Origin: Trochalopteron elliotii
Lineage: Eukaryota; Chordata; Aves; Passeriformes; Leiothrichidae
DNA: 64,000 nucleotides
Direction of reading: 5' to 3'
Assembly: GCA_024734555.1 (NCBI GenBank)
Contig: JANPWX010020150.1
Span: 2,128,258 to 2,192,257, forward strand
Below are positions 1 to 12,198 of this stretch, in pieces; position 1 is the stretch's first letter, and each line of letters opens with the position of its first letter. The notes beneath the pieces are model-generated. The model was not told the DNA's origin and searched no databases. It saw only the letters and a program-made list of their open reading frames with translations. The translations under genes were made by a program, and so were the position numbers.

Positions 1-92
1 AGAAAGGTTTTTATTAGGTTTTGGTTTTGGTTTTTGGTGTGGTTTATTTTTGTTTGTTTGTTGTGGGTTTTTTCTCTTTTGTTGGTGGTGGT

Positions 93-123
<31 letters not shown>

Positions 124-160
124 GTTTTTGTTTTTGTTTTTTACTTTTTGCCTTTTTTTT
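1..160. repeat. T/G-rich low-complexity tract with a 29-base T run
   Basis: The first 160 bases are almost entirely T and G on the plus strand. They include GTTT and GGT short repeats and an uninterrupted T run at 95-123. The open frame that crosses it encodes only Phe/Leu/Trp runs and is a composition artefact. Similar GTTT/CAAA patches recur through the window. Confidence 0.9.
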
Positions 161-1353
161 AATCTAGACCTATTTATGGGCTATCACAACTGCTACTTAC
201 AACAACCTCTTGGGGGAGACAATAAAAGAATGCAGTTATGTTTTATTACTGCTGTGTGATGTAGGAGGCATCCTGGTTTCACTCAAGTGCTTGAGCCTTT
301 CAGACTTTAGAAATGAAGCTATTCTATGTCAACCCACTGCTTTAGACAGAAGCAGTGTGGTAAATGAAGACAACCAAGCTGAAAAATTGATCACTAGACT
401 GCAGAAACTGGGGTGAAAGAAGCTATTGACTTATGTTTAAAAAAGGAACAAGGATGGGGCAGGTTGGCACGGTTGACAGGTTGGTTCTGACCATGTTCAC
501 GTTCAGGCCGTGTTCACATTCAGGCCATGCACTACACAGGAACAGGCAGTCTTGCTTAGGTTGAACTGGCAATATTTTGGCAGTGTCTCTTCAGAAATGT
601 CACCATCTGTCTCAAGTCCAGTGTCTCTTACAGCTGGTCAAAGGGAACTGGTCACTTCTTGCTGTTAGCCACCGACACACCGGGGATTGTTAGCAATCAT
701 TCAGAAGGAATGCTTTGGATGAGCCTTCTCTTCCATTTGGAGTCTGACCCATATGCCACCCTTAGAATTTAGAAGCTCTTGAAACACTGGTGTTTCATCT
801 GGTGCTACTTCCCCTAACTGCATTGTCATATTAATCTACACTGGTCAAGGGCCAGCATCCCAAGTCTTTACAAAGGAAAGGCAGAGATACTCAGTAGTTC
901 CCTTCTAGCTCAGATTTCTTCACTTGAAGAAAAAATTATTCCCAGGAGTATGGATTAGGCAAAAAAGCCATTTCCAAATTGGACAATAAAACTGCATCTG
1001 TACAAATATTGCATGTATCCCAGATCAGTCTCTAGTTATGATTCCCATTGACATGGGAGGACCTGCATCTACATCAGTGATTTTTTCCAAGGTCAACCAG
1101 TCAGACTGCCTGTTGTGTGTGGCTCTGGTCTTCTGCACCTTCTCTTCTGTGCCCAAAAATAGTTTGGGAATGTGCCTTTTGGCACAGATTAAAAACATGT
1201 TAGAGACTGTCCTAAAAATTTAGTGTAAAGACAAGTGAAGTGCCTGGAAATATTCTTTGACATGTTCAATTTATTACTCTAGACAACAGTCTCAGGAGCA
1301 GAAGTCCAGGGTGTGTCAAGGCACACGCCCTCATGCAACAAAGCTGCACTCAC
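161..1353. other. Unique non-coding sequence, no gene recognised
   Basis: Mixed-composition DNA with no open frame above about 70 codons and no recognised repeat family. The only local structure is a 17-bp imperfect tandem duplication at 492-525 (two copies of a TGTTCACRTTCAGGC-type unit). If the candidate exon at 1,354-1,410 is real, this stretch would be the intron downstream of it on the minus strand. Confidence 0.5.
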
Positions 1354-1410
1354 CTTCATGAAGCTGCAGATCTCCTTGATACCTTCAACATGACAAGGAC
1401 TGGCCATCTG
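1354..1410 (-). CDS. Candidate 57-nt internal exon of an unrecognised minus-strand gene
   Basis: Read on the minus strand, a pyrimidine-rich acceptor (CCTTCTTTCTGTGCAG) is followed by 57 nt and then an ideal donor, AAG|GTGAGT. Only one of the three frames is open, and it gives QMASPCHVEGIKEICSFMK in phase 0-0; the other two frames hit stops. The acceptor is of NAGNAG type (GCAGCAG), so a 54-nt form lacking the first Gln is possible. I do not recognise the peptide or any domain, and a 19-residue exon is too short for a family call. The phase matches the end of the other candidate exon at 55,990-56,108, so the two could belong to one gene with very long introns. The alternative is a pseudo-exon, since several weaker look-alikes occur in the window. 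Confidence 0.4.
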
Positions 1411-2034
1411 CTGCACAGAAAGAAGGCTCGTTCAATAATAGATTATTGGTTTGTGCTGCTGCATTTTTTTAATGCATCTAAATGTGACTCTTAAGAGACA
1501 CAATCTCTCTTCTGTACATGTTCCAACCCCACAGTGCACAAATGTCTTTGTACCATGATAAGAAAAATCAGCTCTGTAATTGAATCAAGAGTATTATTAA
1601 ATAAGCAAGGGTTCCTAGACTCAAATAACCATAGAAATACACCAAGATTTAGTCCTTTTGGGGAGGAAGCTCTGAAATTTCCAATATGTTTGCTGTGTAG
1701 AAAATTGAGTAGCCAAGAGAGAAGAGCTTTTTTTCCCTGTAAAACGCACCCATTTTGTAGGTTGTTCTTCTACCTGTTGGTTTCTCTGGTTCCAGATTCC
1801 TGCTGATGGCAAAAGACAAAGTGCTTTTTGTGCAACACACCAACATAATTACAGTCAGATGGGTGTCAAACCCATCATTTACCCTCTAAGTCCTAAAATA
1901 GGAACTCCATTTTTTTTTTTGTCACCCTTAAAGTCCCCTGGTGAGATGCACAGGAGGATCATGTGGTGGACTTGAATGTTTATTTTTAAGTTGATAGGTG
2001 GATTTTTTTCCCAAGACAATGAATTTGCATGGCT
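1411..2034. other. Unique non-coding sequence
   Basis: No recognised gene or repeat family. Overlapping open frames on both strands at 1,534-1,846 are 60-90 codons, overlap each other and lack splice or promoter context. I treat them as chance. Confidence 0.5.
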
Positions 2035-2040
2035 GTGTGG

Positions 2041-2484
2041 TATAAAGTGGCTAGTTTGATGGGGGTGCTTTTACCGGCTAGCAGTCCCCCAGGCCAATTT
2101 ATAGCAGTCTGTGGGTCCTCCAAATCTGCTGGCTGGAAGCTTGGATGAGGCTTGGAATTGAAGAAGTGGGTCCTGGCTTGGTAAGGTGTTTATTTCTGTG
2201 GCTCCATGTGCAGGAGAGCACTTGCCAAAGCATGTGCTCGGGAGCCAGAGCCGGAAGCCAGAACAGGTCAGAACATGTGCCTGGGCTTCTTAAGTACCCA
2301 GGAGATGAGCCTGGGCAGGAAAGGAACTTCGGACTAATGGGGAAAAGGGAAGGGGGTGGGGTTACATCAGGGGGAAGCCAGGTGTATTCAGGGGTAGGAA
2401 TGGGGGGGTGGAAGGAACATACCATTACAAACAAATAACAAAATACAAATACAAATTCAAAAACCTAAAACATGCACTGCTACA
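2041..2484 (-). mobile_element. Solo LTR-like element (endogenous retrovirus family), minus strand
   Basis: On the minus strand it begins TGTAGCAGTGC and runs through an A/T-rich U3. A CTTAAG TATA-like box at about 2,288-2,293 is followed about 95 bp downstream by an AATAAA poly(A) signal (plus 2,189-2,194). That order and spacing fit a retroviral LTR. The hexamer GTGTGG flanks both sides (2,035-2,040 and 2,485-2,490), which fits a 6-bp target duplication. With that duplication the 3' end reads TTATA instead of the usual CA, so either one terminal base has mutated or the boundary is slightly off. No retroviral coding sequence is attached. The family is not identified; its layout recalls the 9.1 and 34.7 kb LTRs, but the sequence is clearly different. 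Confidence 0.55.
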
Positions 2485-2488
2485 GTGT

Positions 2489-2556
2489 GGGAGAGGGGGA
2501 GGAGGAAGAAAAAGGTGGAGAGGGACAGAAAGGAAGAGAGGGAGTGAAAGGGAGAA
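2489..2556. repeat. Purine (GA)-rich low-complexity tract
   Basis: About 70 bases almost wholly A and G on the plus strand, lying between the LTR-like element and the next CR1 fragment. It has no coding meaning. Confidence 0.8.
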
Positions 2557-2596
2557 TGTATGTAAAAACAAATCTCTTTGTGAGGGACAAGAGAAG

Positions 2597-2787
2597 ATCA
2601 TATAATCCTAGAATGATTTCGGTTGGAAGGGCCTTTAAAGATCATGAAATTCCTACCCCCTGCCATGGTCAGGGAGACGTTCCACTAGACCAGATTATAG
2701 CACTGTCCAACCTGGCCTTAACATGTCCAGGGATGGGTCACCCACAGTGACCCATGCCCAGTTTTTCTAGGCAACCTGTTGCAGAAA
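2597..2787 (-). mobile_element. CR1 LINE 3'-end fragment, minus strand
   Basis: It starts with the reverse complement of the CR1 tail (ATCATATAATCCTAGAATG). It then follows the CR1 3' untranslated order: GGTTGGAAGGGCC, CCCCTGCCATGG, the CACTAGACCAG block, CCAACCTGGCCTTAACA, then GGCAACCTGTTGCAG. It is 5'-truncated, as most CR1 copies are, and carries no coding sequence. Confidence 0.93.
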
Positions 2788-4407
2788 TACATGACTATCA
2801 TATAAAGACAGGGCCTTGATTTAAATATAGCTTTTATCTTTGACAAAGAATGATGATTTTTTTTTTTCTCAACCAGGTGAATTACAGTTTCTTTGTAAAT
2901 GTTACTGAAGAAGCATGGCACTAGTCTGTCTTTCATTAATATTGCTTTTATTAGGAGACTATTCAATATTCTGAAAGGAAAACAAGCTGTAGAGCTATAA
3001 GAAAATAATAAGCCTTAATAGCAGCAAGGTAGGAGAATGTAATTTTCAGTTTATGATCATAAATGCCTCAAAGCCCTTAACAAATATCTAGTAATTTAGC
3101 TTCAAAACAGACCTGAGAAATAGTTAAGTATTTTTATCACAGGAAATTGGAAGAAGAGAGAAGCTAAATCAGAAACTAAAACTGTAGCTGATCCAGGAAT
3201 ATAACCTCTGAAGTCATCTCTATTCTTCTTTGGGAGGTTAATACCAAATTGACACTAAGCTGAGTATCTTTTGCCCCTGACAACTGAACGAGGAAAATGT
3301 ACATGCTTTATTTAGATGCCACATCATCAGCGCTATGAGTTTCTGGCCTTAAGAGGGCTATCCAGTCCACTAACACAACTACCAAAGTTCCATACATAAA
3401 TTTAACTGAGCATAGCATTAACCTCTGAAGACTTGTTCAGCTTATCTGCCTCCCTCTTTCTGTCAGATTGCTCAGGGCAGTGACTCTTCATCTAAGTAGA
3501 AAAGTAAAGCTTCAAAGGCTGACCTTAACTTCCTGCCATCTTGCAAGTTTGGAAACTCATGTTTTAAAACATCTGCAAAAACTTTCCATTTTGTCCGCCA
3601 GCAAACTACAATGCTTGGTGTTGGAAAACACAATCACCATAATGCAGAATCTGTCAAGCACAGTGACACTTGAAGCTCAGTTCAGTTGCCCCACAAAGAT
3701 GTCTGGTGCCATTTGGGATGATGACTGTCATCCTGCCTGGCCTCCAGCTGATGCTTCAGGGAAGAGCAGGGTTTCTGCAGATCCTGTGTCATGTTTTATA
3801 GCTGTCTGCAGCAGATATTCACATGTGATGGGGGGGAAAAAGCAAGAAGATGCTTTAATATAACTAACTTAAATGAACTCTCATGGTCACGTTTATTTTA
3901 TACAGCTTAACTAAAAGTTCATATTGGAAACCAGACTCTATCCTGGTCACCCAGGCTCAGTTAAAAATTATAAGCACCTTCAGATAATGGTTTTTCTAAA
4001 CAGGAGCTTAAGATAGCTGAGAATGATCACTCTCTGAGGTACCTGCATTATAGTCATATCATCTATATCAGGATTTTAAGGTAACAGCTGAATTTTAGTT
4101 GTCTGTCCTTTAGTTCTCTCAAGTGAGGTTGTTTCTCCACAGAGCTTTGAGTTTTTCAAAACATTTCAGTTTATATAGAACCTTCCCCATCCACCTATTT
4201 CTTCACAGTATTGCTTTAGCATGATCACAATGTCAAAATATTTTATTGCTGTGAACTTTGCTTCTTTAATTTTTCCCAGAGCAATGTTAGTAACACCATA
4301 TCCCATTTACTTGCAGCTTTGTTCGCATAGTGCTGCCAGGTTCCCATCTCCTGACACTTCTTTTTTTTTTTTTTCTCCATGGTGATGTTACATTTTCTGT
4401 AACAACT
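2788..4407. other. Unique non-coding sequence
   Basis: AT-rich unique DNA. The largest open frame, 3,468-3,863 (+, 131 codons), has no recognised domain and no strong splice or promoter signals around it. A T-rich run lies at about 4,361-4,374. Confidence 0.5.
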
Positions 4408-4840
4408 CACAGAACTGCAGAACCATTTAGGTTCCAAAAGACCTCTAAGGTATTTGAATCCAACCATTAACATAACACAGCCCACAGCCATGTCCCCCAC
4501 TATACCATGTCCTCAAGCACCACATCCACATGTTTTTTGAACACTTCCAGGGATGGTGTTTCCACTGCTTCTCTGGGTAGCCTCTTTGAAATGGTTATGA
4601 CCCTCTCAGTAGATAAGTTTTCCTTAATATCCCATCTAAACCTCCTTTGGTGCAAATTGAGGCCATTTCCCTCCTCCTGTGCCTGTTCCCTGGGAGCAGA
4701 GCCTGACCACCCTGCCTGCCCCCTCCTGTCAGTGAGTTATGTAGAGCCATACATGGCTCTACATAAATCCCCCCTGAGCCTCCTTTTCCCCAGGCTGAGA
4801 CCCCTCAGCTCCTTCAGCTGCTCCTCATCAGACTTATGTA
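4408..4840 (-). mobile_element. CR1 LINE 3' fragment, minus strand, with an internal palindrome
   Basis: It follows the CR1 3' end read backwards: CACAGAACTGCAG tail, CACTTCCAGGGATGG, the TTTCCTTAATATCC block, then GAGCCTCCTTTTCCCCAGGC and CAGCTCCTTCAGCTGC. The 117-codon plus-strand frame inside it is a shadow of the element. At 4,737-4,766 it carries a near-perfect palindrome that the sister copy at 28.8-29.2 kb lacks. Confidence 0.93.
4737..4766. repeat. 14-bp perfect inverted repeat with 2-nt spacer inside CR1
   Basis: TTATGTAGAGCCAT, a 2-nt AC spacer, then ATGGCTCTACATAA. The arms are exact reverse complements. The equivalent region of the CR1 copy at about 29,148-29,165 reads TTGTGTAGATCCAGAAGG with no inverted arm, so the second arm replaces normal CR1 sequence here. 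Confidence 0.95.
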
Positions 4841-7800
4841 AAACTACTATTAGGCACTGAGAGCTAATTTACTTGTCCCACGAGTTTGTTGACCAGATTG
4901 TGATTCCTAAGCCATATTGGTACTGTCAGTGGAAGATTAGTTATTTATATATATATCCCAGAGAGTGTCCAGTGGTGGAGAGAGGGTGATGGAATACGAA
5001 GCTTGAGAAGCCTCAGTTACTACCTGAGCCCCAGGGCTACTTTTGGAGGACATGGCATGAATAGATGTCACAAAAGCAGACAGTTGAGCTGGGAATGGGG
5101 GAATGGAATCTGCTAAACTTAGAAGAATTAGGAGTGGTGAGTCATTTTCATCTGCCTTTGGCAAAATGCTTTTGTTGGGATGCTGCTGAGGGCTCTGACA
5201 ATGAGCTCTCTGACTACATGTGAGAGAGGAGAGAGCAAACAGCATGGAGATCCTTCTATAAACCCTGATAAGAAGGAGGAGTAGATCTTTGTGTGTCTCT
5301 TTCTTCCTCATCATTGCACACAGGTCTGTAAATTTTCTCTCATCCTGAGAGAAGGGATCACCTCTCAAAGGTATGGTTTTGTGGTTTGCTTTCCACTCAA
5401 TTGAATATTCTGTTTTTCAGGTCATGTCAAACATTTTGTAGGAGCTCAGGAGAAGGAGCAGAGCAGTAAATGAAGGGTGGCAGATCTCACTTCCAAACCT
5501 AGATAAACTGAAACACTACAAAGTCTTTATAGAACTCCTATCTCATTCCATTTTTTTTCTATGTTGTAATTAGGAAAATTGAGGAAACATAGTAGAAAAG
5601 ACTAACAAAAGTCACAATAAGGCAGTTTTGAAAACAGAAGGAAAATCTACATTCCAACCTTGGTCTAAAATTCAGGAAACACTTCTCAGAAGAGATTAAA
5701 TCATCCATTGAATTTCCTTCATTTCACAATTTTAAAGGTCTTGAGTTAATGGATATTTTAAAAAAAGCCTGTATATTGATCATCTATGCTGCACACTAAT
5801 TCAGCATGGGAAAAAAGAAAAGCTCTTTTGTTCTAGAGGTAGGAGGTAACAAGAGTGCAGAAGTAGGCAATATGATTTGGAGAATTTTCCTTAACGTCAA
5901 ACAATTCTTCAGGTTGTTTCAAGTGCTGACAAGGAATCTGGCCCCTCCATTTACTCAGTAAGTTGCTGCTCCCGTCAGACTCTCCTTGTCATTATTCAAG
6001 TGCAGCTAAGTATTTTTGACTTAAAAAAGCCTTGGCTTTTTAAGGATCCTAAAATATGTTCTAGGTGTCAATTTGACTTTATATAGCCCATATATTACAT
6101 GGATTCTTCTCACAATTTTTGCCTAGGAGAGAGGATGAATTGGCAAGGACTAAAATCTTAATTCTGGGAAAATAGGAAGGGAAGTATCTTTTCTTCATCA
6201 CAGACAAAAAGAGAAAACTGGTATGTAGGTTAGTTTAATTGCCCAAAGATCCTTGGTTTAAAACAAAGCAAAATAAATAAACAAGCAAACAAAACAACAA
6301 CAACAAAAACAAACCCAAGAAATTCCCCATCCAAAACAAAACAAAAGAAATATTAAAAAAAAAAAAATCATGTTAGGAGGTATAAGAAAGGCAGAGGGAT
6401 TTATTATGATGTCTGTATGGTTTCCATAACAGGAAAAACCCTTCCCCTCCCATCCTAACTCAGTTGATTTTTTAGTGGCTAATTTAAAGGGTTTACATTA
6501 AGTACTAGGCATTGATTTCTTCACCACCTTATTTCTGTTTTGGATATCAGAATGTTTGTGCCAAACAGTTCTTCTCTATCAGAAGAACTTGTGGTAATGA
6601 CTCTCAGATACCTTGGCATGTAACTGGAAAAAAAAAAATTCTTCATGGAAAACTTACTTATTTATTGGGAATTGGGTGAAACATGAAAGACTTTTCTTTT
6701 GGAAGCAGATGGAAAAAAAAAGTGAGATTAGCAATAATTTCATCATCTCCCTGATGCAGAAACATAATACAATATAAACAGATTCTGATAAGTTTATGTA
6801 TGTGGTTAAAACGTAGGCACATATCAAGGCGTTCAGACTAGATTCCAGCTTTTTTTCACTCAACATCCATGTAGCCTCCTCCTGGCCCTCATTACCCTTT
6901 CCCACTTAAATCACACCATGAGCTGGACCTCAAGACAGGTTTGCCCACACCCTGGTCAGAACTTGGTCCTGGAAAACTGCAACACTAGCAACTTTGTCAA
7001 AGCTGCAGGCCCCCTACACACAGAGGTCCAGTGATGTATTAGATGCAACCTTTGTGTACCATTTTGTCAATTAATTCATCATTGATTTAGGATAAAAATT
7101 GCATCTCATTTGCCGAAGGACACCGAGATTAATTGATTGGGTATTGTCAAGCAGTATACATTGCCAGCAAACAGTTAACACTTTCTGCCATATTTATATC
7201 TTCAAAGATGTGCTAGCATGTGTAAGTGTCTATGTGGTTGCAGAGTACACATATGGATGCCAAAACACCAGAAAAATAAAAATATTAAGCTAAACTTGTT
7301 TAGGGGAAATGTCTTATCCTGTAATCAGCCTATATGAAATCCAACTGCACAGTCCCAAGTAGGAAAATATATTAAGATTCTAAATATGCACCAATATATT
7401 TCCTCATTGGAATAAGATAGTTGTGCAAATATCTACTGTAGGCATTTATGATTTTTTTTTCCTCTCAATCATGATAGCATCTGATGCTCCAGGGCAAAAA
7501 CTAGATTAGTGTCCAGACAGTATATCTTGAGACCTGGTGACCGTAATTTTGCTTCACAGTGTCTGTATTTTATCACTTTGAACATGTCTAAATTAAAGGA
7601 ATATGCATATGAATGATCACTGAGTTTGAGTAACTCCCAACTCAGGTCATTTGCTTCTGAAAGTACATGTCAGCATGCATTTTAGTGCTGGAGGAAATGT
7701 GCAGTCCATCGAGGGGATGTCGGCCAGTTCCACGTTCCTTCAGGATGAGATATTATTTAAATTACTCTTTCTCAGCCAGATGATATCTATACCAATTAGG

Positions 7801-9106
7801 AAGATGAAATGTTGGAGGATACAATTTTAATGCAATCTTGCATTGAGCAGCTTACTCTGAGATTGTATTTTCACACAAGACTCTGAGTTTGGGGTTACTT
7901 TAGAGTTGTGAATTACATTTTTTAATACTCAGTATCATTTCCTGTACAGTCTTAAAATTTGACTCATAAATCAGAATTTTACAATAGAGATTTGAAAAAA
8001 CTCTACCTCAGTAGCATAGTCCATTGTTTGGTTGCTCAGAGTTGCATGGTCAAGTCAAAGCCACTTTATTTTTCCTATTTATTTTTCCTTAGTGATTCTC
8101 CTTCTTATTCCACCTCAAGTTTATGATAGTTGAATTTTGTTGTTTCAGCTCATGCTCTGAAGGGTGCAAAGTGAAGGGAGAGTTTCAGTTCTCTTCTTTC
8201 AAAAAAAAAAAACAACAAAAAACTTGGAGAAAAGCAACAAAATATATCCTCAGAGAAACAAAAGGGATGGTGGCCAGAGGGAGCATTAGGAATATTCAGG
8301 GAGTGGGTAGTTCAGTGTCCCAGGCCTTGAGAGCTCTAAATGCCGAGCAAGATAATCAGGTGCCGCTGTGATGGCAGCCTCCCTCCCAGAAGTGATGCGA
8401 ATCACTGCTATTATTGAGTGAGATTCTTTGAGATCATATGATGGAAAGCCCTGCAGGAAGGTGAGATGCTGTTCCTTATTGCCACTGCCTTCTTTCTCAG
8501 CTATTCAATGTGCTCAGCTAATGGCTGCACTAGTCATTATCTTTCCTATATTTCATGATTATACTATATTACACCAGTCACAGTCCTCCACCTATTTCAC
8601 TATTAAATGAGACTTACTTTTCATTTGAATGTTATTGAGGAAGTTAGTGCATCTAATTGAAGGTTTCTGACTCATTTATGGTAGTTTTAAAACTTAATCT
8701 TCAATTTTGAGGGCCTAGATGACCCTGATTACATGAACCATGAGCTACAATATGACTTTCTATATTTTCTGTGTCATTAAATGCTCTGATTCATTTCATG
8801 GCAGTGTGGCATATATCTTTGCACCTCTGTGTATATTACATATATATTCAGCAACATCAACAAATAACTGTTGAAGAAATGTGTTAAACTATATTTATCA
8901 TGTACTGCTGCTGTATTAGTCCTACTGTGGAAACTGTGCCATACAAGCCCTTCTAACACAGATAGCTGAACTGAAATTTCAGTTCCTTAAAAATGCATGT
9001 AAGAGATGTCAAATGTGGCTTTGTCCTAGGAGTCATATGAGGTCATCAGGTGGTAAAGAAAAAAGAACGAGTAATAAACTGTATGTAATGATTAAAATAA
9101 TGTTTA
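4841..9106. other. Unique non-coding sequence with one A-rich patch
   Basis: No gene recognised. The minus-strand frame at 4,937-5,368 (143 codons) has no start context, domain or splice support. Around 6,021-6,047 an AAAAAGCC/GGCTTTTT hairpin occurs. A pseudo-exon-like segment at 6,658-6,695 (-) is treated as chance. Confidence 0.5.
6259..6367. repeat. A-rich low-complexity tract (CAAA/AAAT type)
   Basis: A run of AAAC, AAAT, CAA and CAAA units ends in a 14-base A run. It is low complexity and contains no gene. Confidence 0.88.
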
Positions 9107-9112
9107 GGTATA
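9107..9112. repeat. Left target-site duplication of the LTR at 9.1 kb
   Basis: GGTATA immediately precedes the LTR and TGTATA immediately follows it at 9,737-9,742. Five of six bases match, as expected for an old 6-bp retroviral duplication with one later substitution. Confidence 0.6.
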
Positions 9113-9736
9113 TGTTACCATGCCCATTTCTCAAGCCGGCTAGCCTCGGCACCGGTAACACTCCAGTGGGATCTTCTCCGCTCAGCCGCGCCCATGTGGC
9201 GATGGCTGGAGGATGAAAAAGGAGGGACTCCAGAACGACTGGGTCACAGCAGGTTTATTGGAACTCCGGCGTGGGGTCCTGACCTCGGGTGTCAGCGTGT
9301 CCAGAGACCCCGACTGACTCTCAGGTGAGACCTTATAACTGGGAGTGTAACACAGAAAGGGAACCAATAAGGTTTAACAGGGGGGTGGCTCATATCATAA
9401 ACAAACATACAAAACAACCATACAATGAACATTAGAAGGTGACAATCAGGATTCTGTCCAATCACTTGATGCCTCTCTCAGAATCTTCCAGAAGTGGGGA
9501 GCGACCCCAAAAATGATAGACAGCAACAGGAGGCTATCCATGAGGTGATGGACAGATAACTGTCTCTGGGGGGAGAAAACTTAGGGAGAATACAGAACCA
9601 ATAACAGAACTGTCACTGGGAAAAAATCAGGGATAAACCAACAAGTGGGTAACAAAAGAGGTACAGGGAACAAACCATTTTACAAAGGAACATTAACTTA
9701 TTAATTAAACTTAAAATTAAAAAATTCACTCCCACA
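9113..9736 (-). mobile_element. Solo LTR, copy A of a family present twice, minus strand
   Basis: Read on the minus strand it begins TGTGGGAGTG and ends CA, the canonical LTR termini. A TTATAA box (plus 9,333-9,338) precedes an AATAAA signal (plus 9,254-9,259) by about 75 bp, giving a U3-R-U5 layout. It aligns by eye along its whole length with the element at 34,733-35,363; shared blocks include ATCATAAACAAACATA and GGTGACAATCAGGATTCTG. No gag, pol or env sequence is attached, so this is a solo LTR left after recombination. The 6-bp duplication suggests an ERVK-like (class II) family; that assignment is inference. Short open frames inside it are meaningless. Confidence 0.85.
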
Positions 9737-12198
9737 TGTATATATATAAGTTAAGACAAGTATCCAGCATTTTGATACTTTGAGAGATTGTTCTTGATAA
9801 CTATCTAAAATAAAGAAGGTCTATTCATCCTAAAAAAATCCAATAAGGCAAAAAAAGTCTACTTAGATGATGAAAACTAGTAAATTCTGAGTGTGTGGCG
9901 TGAAATGAGTAAATCTTTTGATTTTTGCAAAGAAAAGTTTCATAAGGGCTCTAATCTATATGATTGTGGTGAATATGAATCAAGAGAGGTCATTACAGTC
10001 AAAAAAAGTCATACTACATTTGATATATCTTTGGATACTTCTGGTTATCAATTCATTTTTTAAGAAGGTCTAATGATATTACTGTGAGAAATTTTTGCCA
10101 ACTGCTTTTGATTTTCCTATTTATAGTGCATTTATGTAAAGACTGTCCTCTTCTGGACAAGTTTCTGAAGGCTTTGGGGATATTTTTATTTAAATAATAA
10201 TCACAGTTCTCGAACCTACATAAAGATGATAAGAAAATAGTTTGTTTTGGGGGCATACTAAAGAATATGGGCAGAATCCTAAAGAAAATACACCTCTTCA
10301 CAACTAGAGCTGGGTGAAGAAACTTTAAATGAGCACCAGTCCTTATCTGTGACCCTGGAGGGATGATCTCCTGGACAATCAGTCTAAAGGATGTGTCCAA
10401 ATGTCTATACAGGAGAAAGCTGTAATGGAACAACACAGATTTTTCTCTTAGTAGTATTTCCTGCTTATAGGAATTATACCTTTCTCACCTTAGTCAAATT
10501 ACAGCACTTCTCCTTCAAGACTACCGGCTAAAACTGGATCAATAAGTAGCTAAGACCACAACCATATCAATAAAATGGTTAGATACATCCACCACTATTC
10601 CCAGGCCATTCCACTCTGAAATATGAATACCCATAGTATTAAACTTCATTGCCCTCTGAAAGAGAGTAACTGCAACCAAATTCCCTATTGTGTGTGGTCC
10701 CTTGTGTATGCTAACTCCTGCACTATGCCCTGAAACAATTTCGGAAAATGTCAGTTGTGTCAGGCAAATAAGGTACCTCAGACTCTCCCAACAATTCCAA
10801 GTGGGAGTTACGGAGCAGGAGAATTTCCTGGTGTGTTTAAACAGAAAGATATAAATGTATCCTCTCTGACTTTGACTTGCTTCATTTGTATCAATTATCT
10901 TACAGGAAGTAATTTTTCTGGGGGATATTCATGCAATAAAACCAGAATTCTGTTAAATGGTTAAATAAACTTTGCAATACCCTTGACCTTTCAGCTGAAA
11001 CCATGCCATGGTTCTTTGGAGATGACTAGCACCCTTATCAGACTTTGTGCCGAAAGTCCTGTTTCTGTACCAGCACATTTTTCTTTGGTTAGGGTCACTG
11101 GCAAAGAGAAGGATTCCACCTCCATGTTTCCCATTTGAATGCCTACAGTCATCTTCTATCCATCATGACACATTTCAAGGGAGAAGTTAGAAATCTCTCA
11201 GCTTTCAAGGACTGACTGACAGGGTAATGAATAAAAACACCTCAAGTTTATCAGGCCAAAAGCAATGCCAGACAAACTGCAGAAGCTACAATATTTTTCG
11301 ATATTTTATTGACTGTCATGTCAGTCAGGGAAGCTATCTAAAACTTAGTGTAACACTTACTAAGCTATCTTGAGATTCAATCTCTTTTCTTGATAGAGAG
11401 ATAATAGGAGGGAGTGGAGGTGTGTGTGTTTATTTCCTTATTTGTTTGTATGGCATTGATCTTTTGATGGGACCTTGCAGACAGTAACGGGGTCACTAAG
11501 GATCCTTGTTCCAGACAGCAGCATCTTACTCAAGGTGTGAAAGGCTGGCATGCTTCAAGACGCTCTGGGACTGGGTCAAGGCTGATGTTTATCAAAACCC
11601 TAGTGATTTTGGGAAAACCCTCCTAATTCAGTTCTTCTAGCTTTGCAACATCATCAATGGCATTTGTTTCAATATTACTGAACACTCGCCTTTTGAAAGT
11701 CAGATCCCCCTTCTACAACTGAGCTCTGATGCTTGAAACCACTGCCAATTTTTGAAAATAGCTGAACATATTAATGTATTATTTAGTACTATAGACTGTG
11801 TTTTTTTAATAGCTCTAACACTATGGCAATGAAAAGAAGTCATGACAGAACTCAGATTAGTATCTGTTTCTTCTCATGATTTTTTTCTCCTTGTTCATAC
11901 TTTGAGAGGTTTTGAGCAATGGATATTTTTTTGGAAGAAAGATTGCTTAGTATAACAGAGAAAGTGTCATGGACATTTTTGTTTTATCAAGGGTGGTTTG
12001 TGTGCCATCATCATCATGGTTTGTGTGTAAAGCAGAAAAGACTGCTCTACTACTACCATTCTCTCCATGGTATCTCCATGACATTTATTTTCTTGCAAGC
12101 TGGCACAGGAAGAAAGAGGGAACTAAGATCAAATTTTTTGACCCACACAGATAAGAAGTAAAGGAGCTCAGGGAAATTACATTGTATATATATGCATG

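Noticed and set aside
4937..5368. 143-codon minus-strand open frame
   Set aside because: No domain, signal or splice context is recognisable, and the length is not exceptional for 64 kb of DNA.
6658..6695. 38-nt minus-strand segment with strong pyrimidine tract and GTAAGT donor
   Set aside because: It would end in a phase incompatible with the 57-nt candidate exon and has no recognisable peptide.
11361..11388. 28-nt minus-strand exon-like segment with a pyrimidine-rich acceptor
   Set aside because: It is too short to judge. Its phase fits only if the 41-nt segment is also real, and I have no independent support.
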